The notes: generated by a model from the sequence alone, not told the origin. Positions 18,011-26,451 are shown, numbered from the stretch's first letter. The stretch is DNA of 64,000 bases from JBBPZA01 sp963728925 (GCA_963728925.1 CAVSMB010000029.1:372001-436000), one strand, 5' to 3'. Numbers and translations: made by a program.

Positions 18011-18414
18011 CATCGCGTGACCATCCTGTGCTCGACGGGGATTCCGAAGCGGTCCTGCGCGTCGGCGACGTCCTCCTCGCGGAAGCGGCGCTGGTCACCG
18101 GGATGGGCGAACACCACGATGCGGTCGGCGGGGAAGGTGGCCAGCGCGTCCTGCAGCGCGATGAACGGCTCGCTCTCGCCGGTGTCGCCCGCGGCGTCGA
18201 TGCCCTCCTCCTCCAGCCGCTCGACGGTCTCCTCCTGGACGGCGTCGGCCTTGCCGATCGCCTCGTCGGCGTCCGACACCCAGAAGCGCAGGCCGGACTG
18301 GTGCAGGGCGGGGGAGATCACAAGGACCTCGGCCTCCTGCGCGTCCTGCTCGCCTACGGCGTCGCGCAGGACGTCCGCCGAGATCGGCTCGGAGGTCAGC
18401 ACGAGGACCTTCAT
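18010..18414 (-). CDS. Universal-stress-like nucleotide-binding fold protein
   Basis: 134 residues with an alternating beta-alpha pattern: MKVLVLTSEPISADVLRDAV at the start, VLVISPALHQSGLRFWVSD, then PADRIVVFAHPGDQRRFREEDVADAQDRFGIPV at the end. This resembles half of a universal stress or Rossmann-type fold found in actinobacterial hypothetical proteins. The ATG overlaps the stop of the upstream cupin by four bases (ATGA) and its own stop overlaps the acidic protein start. Function unknown. Confidence 0.7.
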   Translation of the reverse strand: MKVLVLTSEPISADVLRDAVGEQDAQEAEVLVISPALHQSGLRFWVSDADEAIGKADAVQEETVERLEEEGIDAAGDTGESEPFIALQDALATFPADRIVVFAHPGDQRRFREEDVADAQDRFGIPVEHRMVTR

Positions 18415-18734
18415 CGCTGCGAGGGGTGCCCGTCGCCGGGCCACGGCCCGAGCAGCAGCAGCAGGCGCGCGTCGCTGGTCGCGCGGACCTCGTGGCGCTC
18501 GGAGGGGTCGAAGACCGTCAGCAGGCCCGTCCCGCCGCGCACCCTGTCGGTGCCGGCGTCGACCTCCACCTCGCCCTCGAGGACCACGAGCCAGGCGCGC
18601 TCATGGACCTGGTGGTCCTGGAGCGCCTCGCCGGCCGGGAGCGAGATGGCGATCGTCCGGCCCTCGCCCTCGGAGTGCAGCACCTCGGGCTGACGGGGCT
18701 TCACGTCGAGTGCGCGCAGGTCCCAGTGCTGCAT
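18411..18734 (-). CDS. Small cupin protein
   Basis: 107 residues forming one cupin barrel: HSEGEGRTIAISLPAGEALQDHQVHERAWLVVLEGEVEV, then TGLLTVFDPSERHEVRATSDARLLLLLGPW. Metal-ligand histidines are seen in QDHQVHERA and ERHEV. Such mini-cupins are often anti-sigma-like or small-molecule sensors, but nothing here settles it. It is the first gene of an overlapping unit with the stress-like protein and the small acidic protein. A short GC-rich gap separates it from the divergent dodecin gene. Confidence 0.75.
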   Translation of the reverse strand: MQHWDLRALDVKPRQPEVLHSEGEGRTIAISLPAGEALQDHQVHERAWLVVLEGEVEVDAGTDRVRGGTGLLTVFDPSERHEVRATSDARLLLLLGPWPGDGHPSQR

Positions 18735-18787
18735 GCCTCTGACATTACCCGCCACGCGAGATCGGACACGGACTAGGCTGCCGTCCC

Positions 18788-18994
18788 ATGTCCGTCATCA
18801 AGATCATCGAGCTCGTCGGGTCCTCGCGGTCCTCCAGCGACGACGCCGTCAAGGCGGCGCTCGCCGACGCGCAGCAGACCCTGCGCAAGATCAAGGCCGT
18901 CGACGTGGTCTCGATCGGCCTGCGCGGGGACAACCTCGACGAGTGGCGCGCGCACGTGCGCGTCGCCTTCCTCATCGAGCGCGTCAGCGAGTAG
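18788..18994 (+). CDS. Dodecin
   Basis: 68 residues matching the dodecin family, dodecameric flavin-binding storage or buffering proteins. The start SVIKIIELVGSSRSSSDDAVKAALADAQQTLRKIK is typical, followed by VVSIGLRGDNLDEWRAHVRVAFLIERV. The aromatic that stacks flavin in many dodecins (Trp after the first helix) is Val/Val here, so ligand choice may differ. TAGGCT at 18774-18779 lies 8 bp before the ATG without a ribosome site, again suggesting leaderless expression. Confidence 0.9.
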   Translation: MSVIKIIELVGSSRSSSDDAVKAALADAQQTLRKIKAVDVVSIGLRGDNLDEWRAHVRVAFLIERVSE

Positions 18995-19032
18995 CGCTTC
19001 GCGCGTCGGCCGAAGCCCTCGCCCGTCGGGGG

Positions 19033-20100
19033 TCAGCGCGCGACCCACTCCCCCCAGCGGAAGCCGCTCGGAGCCGTCTCGAGATCGAGCGGGCTCGCGG
19101 GCAGGCCCTCGGGCGGATCGGGGTCGTTGTAGCCGCCGGGGGCGACGTCGTTCGGGGTGTCGGGGTGAAACAGGGAGGCGAGGTACTGGATCTGCCCGCG
19201 TCCGGGGCCGAGCTCGAACTGGCCGCCGCCGTAGGCCCCGATGCCCTCCTCGGCAAGCCAGTCATAGGCGTCGAGCAGCGCGCGAAGGCTGCCGAAGCGC
19301 GAGGGCTTGACGTTGACCATGCGTGGCGGGAAGGGCAGCGCCCGGACGTCGGCGATCGAATGGATCGGCGCGTCCCAGGTGATGCGCTCGCGGTGGGGCT
19401 CGAGCACCGCGTCGGCCTCGGGCGAGGAGAGGTCGGGGTCCTCGATCCACGCTTCCGGGAAGCCCTCGGCGACGAGACGGTAGAGCTCGGGATTGGTCTC
19501 GACGTCGACGGGCGTGCCCCGGTAGTGGCCTTTGAAGTCGACCGAGTCCACCGCTCCGGTCTCCCGCAGCGCGGCGACGAGCTCGGCGTCCCACGAGTTG
19601 GTCGGGTCGAGCTTGAAGCGCAGCGAGGGGTAGCGCTCCAGGCGCCGGCGGACGGGGTCGATCGTGGCCGGCTCGCCGAGGCGCATCGAGACGACGAAGG
19701 TCACCGGTGCGGGCTCGCGCCCGAGCGCCTGGGCCGCGCTCGCGCCGGCCTGGCGCAGCGCGAGGTCGAGCCCCGCGCTCTCGAACGCCCAGCGGCGATA
19801 GAGCCGCGACACGTCGCGAACCGGCTCTGCCGGAAAGAGGTCGAGGCCGCCCACGAGCTCGCCGAAGGAGGCGACGGTGTGCGAGCCGGCGAGGTCGAGC
19901 ACGGGCCCGGCGTCCTGGAGCGCGACGTGGTCGAGCGCGTCGTAGGTCACGTCCTCCCCGAGGCCCTCCTCGCCGTCGCCGCGCAGGCGCACGACGGTCG
20001 AGAGGCGCGTGAAGTCGCTGGAGACGTCGCGCTCCAGCCCCACCAGCGCGTAGCCCTCGACCTCCAGCGGCAGGGAGGCGACGCGATCCCAGGTGCTCAT
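19033..20100 (-). CDS. Enolase-superfamily protein
   Basis: 355 residues with the two-domain enolase-superfamily plan. The barrel shows metal and acid/base candidates: KLDPTNSWD after strand 2, IEDPDLSS (Glu-Asp), TWDAPIHS (Asp) and NVKPSRFGS (Lys). The capping domain is shorter and less typical than in mandelate racemase or o-succinylbenzoate synthase. The substrate is unknown. The ATG overlaps the stop of the carboxylesterase by four bases (ATGA), making it the third gene of a coupled operon after a VOC dioxygenase and the esterase. Confidence 0.75.
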   Translation of the reverse strand: MSTWDRVASLPLEVEGYALVGLERDVSSDFTRLSTVVRLRGDGEEGLGEDVTYDALDHVALQDAGPVLDLAGSHTVASFGELVGGLDLFPAEPVRDVSRLYRRWAFESAGLDLALRQAGASAAQALGREPAPVTFVVSMRLGEPATIDPVRRRLERYPSLRFKLDPTNSWDAELVAALRETGAVDSVDFKGHYRGTPVDVETNPELYRLVAEGFPEAWIEDPDLSSPEADAVLEPHRERITWDAPIHSIADVRALPFPPRMVNVKPSRFGSLRALLDAYDWLAEEGIGAYGGGQFELGPGRGQIQYLASLFHPDTPNDVAPGGYNDPDPPEGLPASPLDLETAPSGFRWGEWVAR

Positions 20101-20732
20101 GTCGTCCGCTCGCGCACCCACGCCTCGAGCTCGGGCACGAAGCGCGGATCGATGCTGTGCCCCATGGGCGACTCACGGTAGAGGACGTCGGCGCCCGCGG
20201 CCTCGAGCCGGTCGCGGGCGTCGCGGCCCCACTCGACGCCGATGATCGGGTCGGCGACGCCGTGGCCGATGGCCACCGGAAAGCCCTCCACGGCGTCGAG
20301 GTCGAGCTCGAAGCCCTCGACGGTGGGGATGAAGCCCGACAGCGCCAGGATGCCCGCAGGGCGTGGCCGCCCCGCGCCGAGCCCAAGCGCCCACGACATC
20401 ACCGCGCCCTGGGAGAAGCCGCCGAGCACCGTGCGCTCGGGACCGACGCCGGTCTCCAGGGCGAGCGCGTCGAGCCACGCCGACACCTGGTCGTAGGTGG
20501 CGTGGAAGGTCTCGGGCTCGGGGAACCCGATGCGCTGCACCGCGTACCAGTGGCGGCCTCCGGGAGGCAGGGCCAGCGGCCCGCGGGGCATGGCGGCGGC
20601 CAGACGCCGGTCGGGGTCGAAGACGTCCAGGAGCGGGAAGAGGTCCTGCTCGTCGACGCCGCGGCCGTGGAAGAGGACGAGCGCGCCCTGGGCCTCGCCG
20701 GCGGGCGGCCGCAGCCGCGCCTCGATGGTCAT
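20097..20732 (-). CDS. Phospholipase/carboxylesterase family hydrolase (MhqD-like)
   Basis: A 211-residue alpha/beta hydrolase. The nucleophile elbow is GGFSQGAVMSWAL. The oxyanion loop is LVLFHGRGVDEQDLFPL. The catalytic Asp and His are in HGVADPIIGVEWG and MGHSIDP. The length and motifs match the small carboxylesterases that include Bacillus MhqD/YodD. It overlaps the upstream VOC dioxygenase by four bases, the same pairing seen in the quinone-detoxification mhqNOD operon. The substrate is therefore plausibly a ring-cleavage product of a quinone or catechol (inference). Confidence 0.88.
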   Translation of the reverse strand: MTIEARLRPPAGEAQGALVLFHGRGVDEQDLFPLLDVFDPDRRLAAAMPRGPLALPPGGRHWYAVQRIGFPEPETFHATYDQVSAWLDALALETGVGPERTVLGGFSQGAVMSWALGLGAGRPRPAGILALSGFIPTVEGFELDLDAVEGFPVAIGHGVADPIIGVEWGRDARDRLEAAGADVLYRESPMGHSIDPRFVPELEAWVRERTT

Positions 20733-21649
20733 CGCGGGGTGCGCAGCGGCGAGAGCGTGCGCTCGAGCTGCGCGCGCAAGTGCTCGTGCTCGGGCGGCAG
20801 GCGCAGCGACTCGCCGAGACGCTCGAGCGGCTCGTCCACGTCGAAGCCGCGGCTGAAGGTCGCGATCTCGAAGAGCACCCCGCTGGGCTCGCGGAAGTAG
20901 ATAGAGCGGAAGTACTGGCGGTCGATGATCGGCGTCGGACGCGCGCCGCCCGCGGTGGCGCGCTCGCGCCACGCCTCGTGGTCCTCGTCGCGCGAGGCCC
21001 ACGCGATGTGGTGAACCGTGCCCGCGCCCTGGATCCCGGCCTGCGCGGGCGGGTCGTCGTAGACGTAGTCGGCGTGGCGCTGCTCGCCGTCGACCCTCCA
21101 CTCGCGGTCGTCGGCGCCGCCGCGCTCGAACCCGAGCGCCTCGTGCAGTTGGCCGCTGGCGCCGGGCTTGCGCGCGTAGGCGCGGGCGCCCTCGAAGCCG
21201 AGCAGCGCATGCTCGGCGGGGACGTCGGGCGCCTCGCCCCGCAACGGCGGCTCGGCGGCGGGATTGTCAGGCACGAGGAGCGCGAGGCCCAGGCCCTCGG
21301 GATCCTCGAACCAGGCGGCACGGTCCCCATGGTGGCCGACCTCGACCCCCGCCTCGCCGAGGCGCGTGGCCCAGAAGTCGATCGACGCCTCGCTTCCCAC
21401 CCGCCACGCCACGCGGTGGATCATCCCCGCGCCGGCGCGCCCCGGCTGCGCTCCGGGGAACTCGAAGAAGGTCATCACGCTGCCCGGCGAGCCCTTCGCG
21501 TCGGCGTAGTAGAGGTGGTAGACGTCGGGCGCGTCGAAGTTCACCGTCTTCTTGACGAAGCGAAGCCCCAGCACCCCGGCGTAGAAGTCGAGGTTGCGCT
21601 GGGCGTCGGCGGTGATGGAGGTGACGTGGTGGATGCCTTCGAGTCGCAT
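20729..21649 (-). CDS. VOC-family ring-cleaving dioxygenase (MhqO-like)
   Basis: 306 residues with two tandem vicinal-oxygen-chelate modules. Module one has GIHHVTSITADAQRNLDFYAGVLGLRFVKKTVNFD, and the second has GTVHHIAWASRDEDHEAW and RQYFRSIYFREPSGVLFEIAT. The metal ligands are expected at His7/8, the second-module His pair and the Glu in LFEIAT. This matches the ring-cleaving dioxygenase group of MhqA/MhqO-type proteins. It heads an overlapping operon with a carboxylesterase and an enolase-superfamily gene. No regulator is adjacent. Confidence 0.88.
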   Translation of the reverse strand: MRLEGIHHVTSITADAQRNLDFYAGVLGLRFVKKTVNFDAPDVYHLYYADAKGSPGSVMTFFEFPGAQPGRAGAGMIHRVAWRVGSEASIDFWATRLGEAGVEVGHHGDRAAWFEDPEGLGLALLVPDNPAAEPPLRGEAPDVPAEHALLGFEGARAYARKPGASGQLHEALGFERGGADDREWRVDGEQRHADYVYDDPPAQAGIQGAGTVHHIAWASRDEDHEAWRERATAGGARPTPIIDRQYFRSIYFREPSGVLFEIATFSRGFDVDEPLERLGESLRLPPEHEHLRAQLERTLSPLRTPR

Positions 21650-21672
21650 GGGACGCCGAGCCTACAAGCCCG

Positions 21673-22662
21673 TCACAGCCAGCCCGACCGCTTGAGGCGC
21701 ACGTAGACCGCGAGGCAGATGAGCGCCATCAGGCCGAGCGCGGCCGGGTAGCCCCAGACCTTGTGCAGCTCGGGCATGTGATCGAAGTTCATGCCGTAGA
21801 TGCCCGACACGAGCGTCGGGATCGCGATGATCGCCGCCCACGCCGAGATCTTGCGCACGTCGTTGCCCTGCTTGCTCGCCGCCTCGGCCTGGCGGACCTG
21901 GAGCTGGATGAGCCCGGCCTCCAGCGCGCTGGTCAACAGCTCGGAGTAGCCCTCGAGCTGGCCTTCGACGCGCAGCACATGGTCCTCGACGTCGCGGAAG
22001 TAGGGGCGGATCTCCTCGTGGATCACCCGGTAGCGGCCGGCGCGCAGGCGCTCGAGCGCGAGGACGAGCGGGACGACGGCGCGGCGGAACTCGAGCACCT
22101 CGCGCTTGAGCTTGTAGATGCGGTCGGCGTAGTTGTGCTCCTCGGGCGAGAACACGACGGCCTCGAGCTCTGAGATGTCGTTGTCGAGCTCCTGGATGAC
22201 CGGCAGGTAGTCGTCGACGACGCGGTCCACGATCGCGTGGAGCACCGCGCCCGGGCCCTTGCGCAGCCGCCGGGGGTCGCCCTCGATCTCCTCGCGGACG
22301 CCGTGCAGCGAGCTGGCGACCCCGTGGCGGACACTGACGATGAAGCTCTCTCCGACGAAGAGCAGGATCTCGCCGAAGTCGACGTCGTCGGGCTCGACAT
22401 AGTTCGCCGGCCTGAGGACGACGAACAGCGTGTCGCCGTAGACCTCGAGCTTCGGCCGGTTATGGGCCTCGATCGCGTCCTCGACCGCGAGCTCGTGCAG
22501 GTGGAACTCGCGCGCTACCGCGTCGAACTCCTCCTGGGTCGGCTCGTGGAGGCCGATCCACGCGAACGCCTGGGGACCGTGACAGGTCTCGAAGAGGTGA
22601 TCGAGCGGCAGCTCGCCGTTGTGGCGCACCCCGTCCTCGTAGAGCGCGTAGTCGACGATCAC
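21673..22662 (-). CDS. corA: CorA-family magnesium/cobalt transporter
   Basis: A 329-residue inner-membrane divalent cation channel. The soluble funnel domain is seen in FAWIGLHEPTQEEFDAVAREFHLHELAVEDA. Two transmembrane helices are at the C-terminus. The selectivity signature GMNF is at residues 290-293 (SGIYGMNFDHMPEL), and the basic KRSGWL tail closes the pore end. It lies 23 bp from the dioxygenase stop... start side on the same strand, but separate gap and function suggest its own transcription. Confidence 0.95.
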   Translation of the reverse strand: MIVDYALYEDGVRHNGELPLDHLFETCHGPQAFAWIGLHEPTQEEFDAVAREFHLHELAVEDAIEAHNRPKLEVYGDTLFVVLRPANYVEPDDVDFGEILLFVGESFIVSVRHGVASSLHGVREEIEGDPRRLRKGPGAVLHAIVDRVVDDYLPVIQELDNDISELEAVVFSPEEHNYADRIYKLKREVLEFRRAVVPLVLALERLRAGRYRVIHEEIRPYFRDVEDHVLRVEGQLEGYSELLTSALEAGLIQLQVRQAEAASKQGNDVRKISAWAAIIAIPTLVSGIYGMNFDHMPELHKVWGYPAALGLMALICLAVYVRLKRSGWL

Positions 22663-22708
22663 GCGCGGAAGATACCGGGGCCGCGCGGCACGCCGCCGGT
22701 CCGGCGCG

Positions 22709-23383
22709 TCAGCTCAGCGGCGCGACGTAGGTGTAGGACCCGGCCCGCAGGTCGATCGCCACCGCGTCCGAGCGCGGCAGCGAGGAGGCGAGGTCGACGG
22801 ACGTGCCGTCGGAACTGTCGACGTAGCGGAAGGAGCCCGCCGGAACCCGCGTGCCGTCGGCGCGTCGCAGCCACACCGTGCACTGGATCCCCGCGGGCTC
22901 GCCGTCCACGGCGACGGCCACCGAGGTGCCCCACGCGCGCGGCGCGACGGTTGCCCGCATCTTCACACCAGGCGGAAGGTCGCGGAAGGCGACGGTCTCG
23001 CTCGGCCCCGCCGCCGGTTGCCCCGACTCGCCGGCGCTCAGGACCACCGCGGCAGCCGTCGCCCCGCCCACCCCGAGCGCAGCGGCGACGGCGACGGCGA
23101 CGGCGGTGCGCCGCCGGCGGCGGCGATCGCTGCGACGCGCCCGGGCGACGCGCGCCATCACACGGTCGCCGAGGTCGCGCGGCGGCTCGGCGGCGGCGGC
23201 CACGAGCTCGGGGCTTCCGAGCGACAGCCGCTGGGCGACCGGCGCGAGCGAGGCCGCCTCTCCGCGGCACTGGGGGCACCCGTCGAGGTGCGCGCGCACC
23301 GCGGCCGCCTCGTCCTCGGTCAGGTGCCCGAGCGCATAGGCGCCCAGGCGCTCGCGCCACTCGCGGTGCGGTGCCTCAGCCAT
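22709..23383 (-). CDS. Anti-sigma factor, zinc-finger and RskA-like
   Basis: A 224-residue membrane protein. The N-terminal zinc-finger anti-sigma domain shows the HxxxCxxC pattern (GHLTEDEAAAVRAHLDGCPQCRGE). A basic stretch precedes one transmembrane helix (TAVAVAVAAALGVGGATAAAVVL). The outer part is an RskA-type domain (VKMRATVAPRAWGTSVAVAVDG). It should hold the ECF sigma factor at the membrane until a signal triggers proteolysis. Its start overlaps the sigma gene end by 8 bp, so the two are made together. Confidence 0.9.
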   Translation of the reverse strand: MAEAPHREWRERLGAYALGHLTEDEAAAVRAHLDGCPQCRGEAASLAPVAQRLSLGSPELVAAAAEPPRDLGDRVMARVARARRSDRRRRRRTAVAVAVAAALGVGGATAAAVVLSAGESGQPAAGPSETVAFRDLPPGVKMRATVAPRAWGTSVAVAVDGEPAGIQCTVWLRRADGTRVPAGSFRYVDSSDGTSVDLASSLPRSDAVAIDLRAGSYTYVAPLS

Positions 23384-23900
23384 CGACCCCCATCTCCTCG
23401 AGGACGTTGCGAAGCGCGCGAAGCGCGTAGTACACGCGCGACTTCACCGTGCCCTCCGGGATCCCCAGCTCGGCGGCGACGTCGGCGTAGGGCCGCGCGC
23501 GGTAGTAGGTCTGGACGAGCACGTGGCGGTGTGCGTCGCCGAGCCGGCGCAGCGCCTCCTCGACCTCCCAGGCGAGCAGTGCGCGCTCGTAGGGGTCGTC
23601 CTCGTCGGGGCGCTCCTCGACCGCGGCGTCCTCCGCGAGCCGCGGTCGCACCGCGCGGGCGCGCCCGATGTCGATCACCACGTTGCGGGCGATCGCGAAG
23701 AGCCAGGTCCGCAGCGAGCCGATCTCGGGGTCGAAGCGCTCGGCCGCGTTCCACGCGCGAAGGAAGGTCTCCTGGACGGCCTCCTCGGCGAGCCCGCGGT
23801 CGGACAGGCTGCGCACCGCCATCCCGTACAGCTCGGCGCCGTGGGCCTGGTAGGCCATTCGCAGGCCGTCGTCGTGGGTGAGGGTCGAGGAGCGGGGCAT
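23376..23900 (-). CDS. ECF RNA polymerase sigma factor (RskA-partnered type)
   Basis: 174 residues. Region 2 includes ELYGMAVRSLSDRGLAEEAVQETFLRAWNAAERFDPEIGSLRTWLFAIARNVVIDIGR, and region 4 is LRRLGDAHRHVLVQTYYRARPYADVAAELGIPEGTVKSRVYYALRALRNVLEE. The layout matches SigK/SigL-like ECF factors that pair with RskA-type anti-sigmas, as here with the overlapping downstream gene. It is transcribed away from the ATP synthase operon. The target regulon is not visible in the window. Confidence 0.93.
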   Translation of the reverse strand: MPRSSTLTHDDGLRMAYQAHGAELYGMAVRSLSDRGLAEEAVQETFLRAWNAAERFDPEIGSLRTWLFAIARNVVIDIGRARAVRPRLAEDAAVEERPDEDDPYERALLAWEVEEALRRLGDAHRHVLVQTYYRARPYADVAAELGIPEGTVKSRVYYALRALRNVLEEMGVDG

Positions 23901-23993
23901 CGCGGCGATCGTGCATACGCAGCGTGCCCCATCGGGGTTCGGATCGCCAATCGTCTCCTGGCGCTCCCCCGCTGCGTGGCCACTGTCACGAAG

Positions 23994-24023
23994 TTGTTAC
24001 AAGCTCCGGCGACCTTGTAGTGT
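23994..24023 (+). promoter_or_regulatory. Possible promoter of the ATP synthase operon
   Basis: Within the 274-bp divergent gap 23901-24174, TTGTTA (23994-23999) and TAGTGT (24018-24023) are separated by 18 bp and point toward atpI. A leader of about 145 bp would remain before the first ATG. The gap is notably less GC-rich here. No operator or riboswitch fold is recognised. Confidence 0.3.
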
Positions 24024-24174
24024 CCCGCTGCCGCCGACGTCCCCTCACCGCTCACGGGACGCCCGGTGAATAGCATCACCGCCCGCGGCCGTTTCCGCCG
24101 GCGCGAACGGGTCAATATTCCGAGGAGCGAAGCGGGATCTCCAGAATGACGGACAACGACAAGGACGGCCGCCC

Positions 24175-24633
24175 ATGACCGCGGCCACGCCCGAGGCGGA
24201 CTCGCGCCCGGAGGGCCACGGGGGCTCGCGCCCGGACGCCCGCGAGCCGGCGCCACGCCCGCTCGCCGCGTTCGCCTACCTCGACGTCGCGCTCGTCGTG
24301 CTGGCCCTGCCGCTCGTGCTCCTCGCGGGGGCGCCGCTCATCGGCTACGCCGCCGGGGCGGGAGGGTGGCTGCTGCAACGGGCCGTCGGCGTGGTGATCG
24401 ACCGCTTCGCGCACCGCGCCGCCGATCCCAAGACGGGGCTGATCGCGGCGCTCGCGGGCCTCTTCCTGCGGCTGTGGATCGTCGCCCTCGCCATCATCCT
24501 CGCGGCGCGTCTCGGCGAGAACGAGGACGGCCTGACCGCGACGGTGATCATCGCTGCCGCCTTCACCGTCTACCTCGCGATGTCGCTGCTGATCCACCCG
24601 CCCGGGATCCCGGGCAGGACGAAGGAGCGGTGA
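24175..24633 (+). CDS. AtpI-like membrane protein, first gene of ATP synthase operon
   Basis: 152 residues with four predicted hydrophobic segments (VALVVLALPLVLLAGAPLIGYA, AGGWLLQRAVGVVI, LIAALAGLFLRLWIVALAIILAARL, TATVIIAAAFTVYLAMSLLI) and a Pro/Ala-rich start. Position at the head of the atp operon and the size fit the AtpI role in c-ring assembly or metal supply, although sequence similarity to E. coli AtpI is not obvious. The stop overlaps the atpB GTG (GTGA). Confidence 0.65.
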   Translation: MTAATPEADSRPEGHGGSRPDAREPAPRPLAAFAYLDVALVVLALPLVLLAGAPLIGYAAGAGGWLLQRAVGVVIDRFAHRAADPKTGLIAALAGLFLRLWIVALAIILAARLGENEDGLTATVIIAAAFTVYLAMSLLIHPPGIPGRTKER

Positions 24634-25565
24634 CCGCCGCCACCCACCCGAGCGGGCCGAGCCGCAAGGGCCCGAGCAACCGCGCGCTGGTCTTCATCGG
24701 CATCGGGCTGTGGATCACGCTGATCATCGCGACGCTGATCATCTTCGGCACGCAGGGCCGCAACGACGACTTCAAGCCGCAGGACGAGTTCGAGCTCGTC
24801 CCGTGGGTCAACCTCCCCGGACCCTTCGACATCAACAAGGGCGTCTTCTACGTCTTCGTCGCCGCGGTGCTGACGTGCGGGGCGATGATCTACATCGCGC
24901 GGCGCATGCAGCAACGACCCAACCGCGTGCAGACCGCGGTCGAGACGCTCTACGGGCTCATGCGCGACAACATCGTGCGCAGCAACATGAAGGACCGCGC
25001 GCTCGCGCGAAAGTGGTTCCCCTTCATCGCGACGCTCTTCCTGTTCATCTGGTTCTCGAACCTCATCGGGTACCTGCCGCTGCCCACCAACACCAAGGAG
25101 AAGGTGGACATCCTCGGGTTCCAGATCCCCGCCTTCGCCCTGTACGCGGCGACGGCGAACCTGTCGGTCCCGCTCGTGCTCGCGGTGATCGTGTGGATCT
25201 CCTACAACGTCGAGGGCATCCGCGCCAAGGGCCTTCGCAACTACCTGAAGGCGCTCATCCCGCCCGGCGTCCCCAAGGCGCTGCGGCCGTTCATCTTCGT
25301 GCTGGAGGTCGCGTCGCAGTTCATGCGGCTGATCTCGCTCTCCGTTCGTCTGTTCGCCAATATCCTCGCCGGCCACCTGATCATCCTCTTCATGGCCGGC
25401 GCGCTGGTCGTGATCCTCGGGATCTCCGCGGTGGGCATCGTCACGCTGCCGATCGGCATCGCGATCTACGCCTTCGAGGTCGTCCTGGTCGCCACCCTGC
25501 AAGCCTTCATCTTCGCCACGCTGACGGCGATCTACCTCGGTGAAGCGGTCTCCGAGCACCACTAA
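24630..25565 (+). CDS. atpB: ATP synthase subunit a
   Basis: The 311-residue Fo stator subunit carries the proton half-channels. The GTG at 24630 overlaps the upstream stop. The essential arginine is in RLISLSVRLFANILAGHLI. Further conserved helices are WFPFIATLFLFIWFSNLIGYLPLP and VVLVATLQAFIFATLTAIYL. The N-terminal 45 residues, before FELVPWVNLPGP, are an extended hydrophobic and charged leader. It is followed by atpE with a good ribosome site. Confidence 0.96.
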   Translation: MTAATHPSGPSRKGPSNRALVFIGIGLWITLIIATLIIFGTQGRNDDFKPQDEFELVPWVNLPGPFDINKGVFYVFVAAVLTCGAMIYIARRMQQRPNRVQTAVETLYGLMRDNIVRSNMKDRALARKWFPFIATLFLFIWFSNLIGYLPLPTNTKEKVDILGFQIPAFALYAATANLSVPLVLAVIVWISYNVEGIRAKGLRNYLKALIPPGVPKALRPFIFVLEVASQFMRLISLSVRLFANILAGHLIILFMAGALVVILGISAVGIVTLPIGIAIYAFEVVLVATLQAFIFATLTAIYLGEAVSEHH

Positions 25566-25586
25566 CCCACGAGAAGGAGCCCAACC

Positions 25587-25859
25587 ATGAAATTCGTCAT
25601 CTCGCTCTTCGAGCTCGCGCAGGCGGCCGGCGGCCAAGGCAAGGACGGCAAGGCGATCGCCCTCGGCGTGGGCGGCGGCCTCGGCGCCGTCGGCGCCGGC
25701 GTGGGCATCGGGATCATCTTCGGCAAGGTGATCGAGTCCGTCACCCGGCAGCCCGAGATGCGCGACGAGATCACGAGCATCCAGTGGCTCGGCTTCGCGC
25801 TGACCGAGGCGTGCTTCTTCTACGGCCTCGTGGCGGGCCTGATCGCCTTCTTCCTCTAG
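25587..25859 (+). CDS. atpE: ATP synthase subunit c
   Basis: A 90-residue two-helix proteolipid of the rotor ring. Helix 1 has the GxGxG packing (GVGGGLGAVGAGVGIGIIFG), the loop is the conserved RQPEMRDE, and helix 2 has the ion-binding Glu74 in FALTEACFFYGLVAGLIAFFL. No sodium-binding signature (Gln in helix 1 plus ES pair) is seen, so proton coupling is expected. The 22-residue leader before helix 1 is slightly long. GAGAAGGAG precedes the ATG. Confidence 0.97.
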   Translation: MKFVISLFELAQAAGGQGKDGKAIALGVGGGLGAVGAGVGIGIIFGKVIESVTRQPEMRDEITSIQWLGFALTEACFFYGLVAGLIAFFL

Positions 25860-25863
25860 GCCG

Positions 25864-26442
25864 ATGCTGAACGACGCCGGCAACGGATTCGTGCTCGCCG
25901 CCTCCGAGGGCGACAGCGGCGGCAGCTTCCTCGTCTCGCCCGACGTGGGGCTGATGATCTGGACGCTGATCGCCTTCGGGGCGACGCTCCTGCTCCTGCG
26001 CAAGTTCGCCTTCCCGCGGATCGCCGAGGCCCTCGACCGCCGCCAACGGGCGATCGAGGACTCGATCGACACCGCCGAGCGCACCAAGCGCGAGGCCGAC
26101 GAGCTGCTCGAGGAGTACCGCGAGCGGCTGCGCGAGGCGCGCGACCAGGCCGAGGAGATCGTCGTCCGCGCGCGCAAGGCCGCCGAGGTCCACGAGCGCG
26201 AGTCGCTCGAGAAGGCGAAGGGCCAGCGCGACGACCTGATGGAGCAGACGCGCCGCGACATCGAGGCCGAGACGCGCCGCGCGATCCAGGAGATCCGGGG
26301 CGAGGTCGCCGACCTGACCGTCGCCGCGACCGAGAAGGTGACGCGCAAGACCCTCACGGGCGACGACCAGCGGCGCCTCGTCGAGGAGGCGCTGCAAGAA
26401 GTCGACTTCTCGGCGCTGGCGGGCGACCGGAGCGGGAGCTGA
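25864..26442 (+). CDS. atpF: ATP synthase subunit b
   Basis: 192 residues. One transmembrane helix (GLMIWTLIAFGATLLLLRKFAFPRI) is followed by a long charged coiled coil (RQRAIEDSIDTAERTKREADELLEEYRERL onward) that forms the peripheral stalk. The C-terminus contacts delta. It starts 4 bp after the atpE stop. The order a-c-b-delta-alpha-gamma-beta-epsilon is standard. A single b gene implies a homodimer. Confidence 0.95.
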   Translation: MLNDAGNGFVLAASEGDSGGSFLVSPDVGLMIWTLIAFGATLLLLRKFAFPRIAEALDRRQRAIEDSIDTAERTKREADELLEEYRERLREARDQAEEIVVRARKAAEVHERESLEKAKGQRDDLMEQTRRDIEAETRRAIQEIRGEVADLTVAATEKVTRKTLTGDDQRRLVEEALQEVDFSALAGDRSGS

Positions 26443-26451
26443 TCGGCGCCG

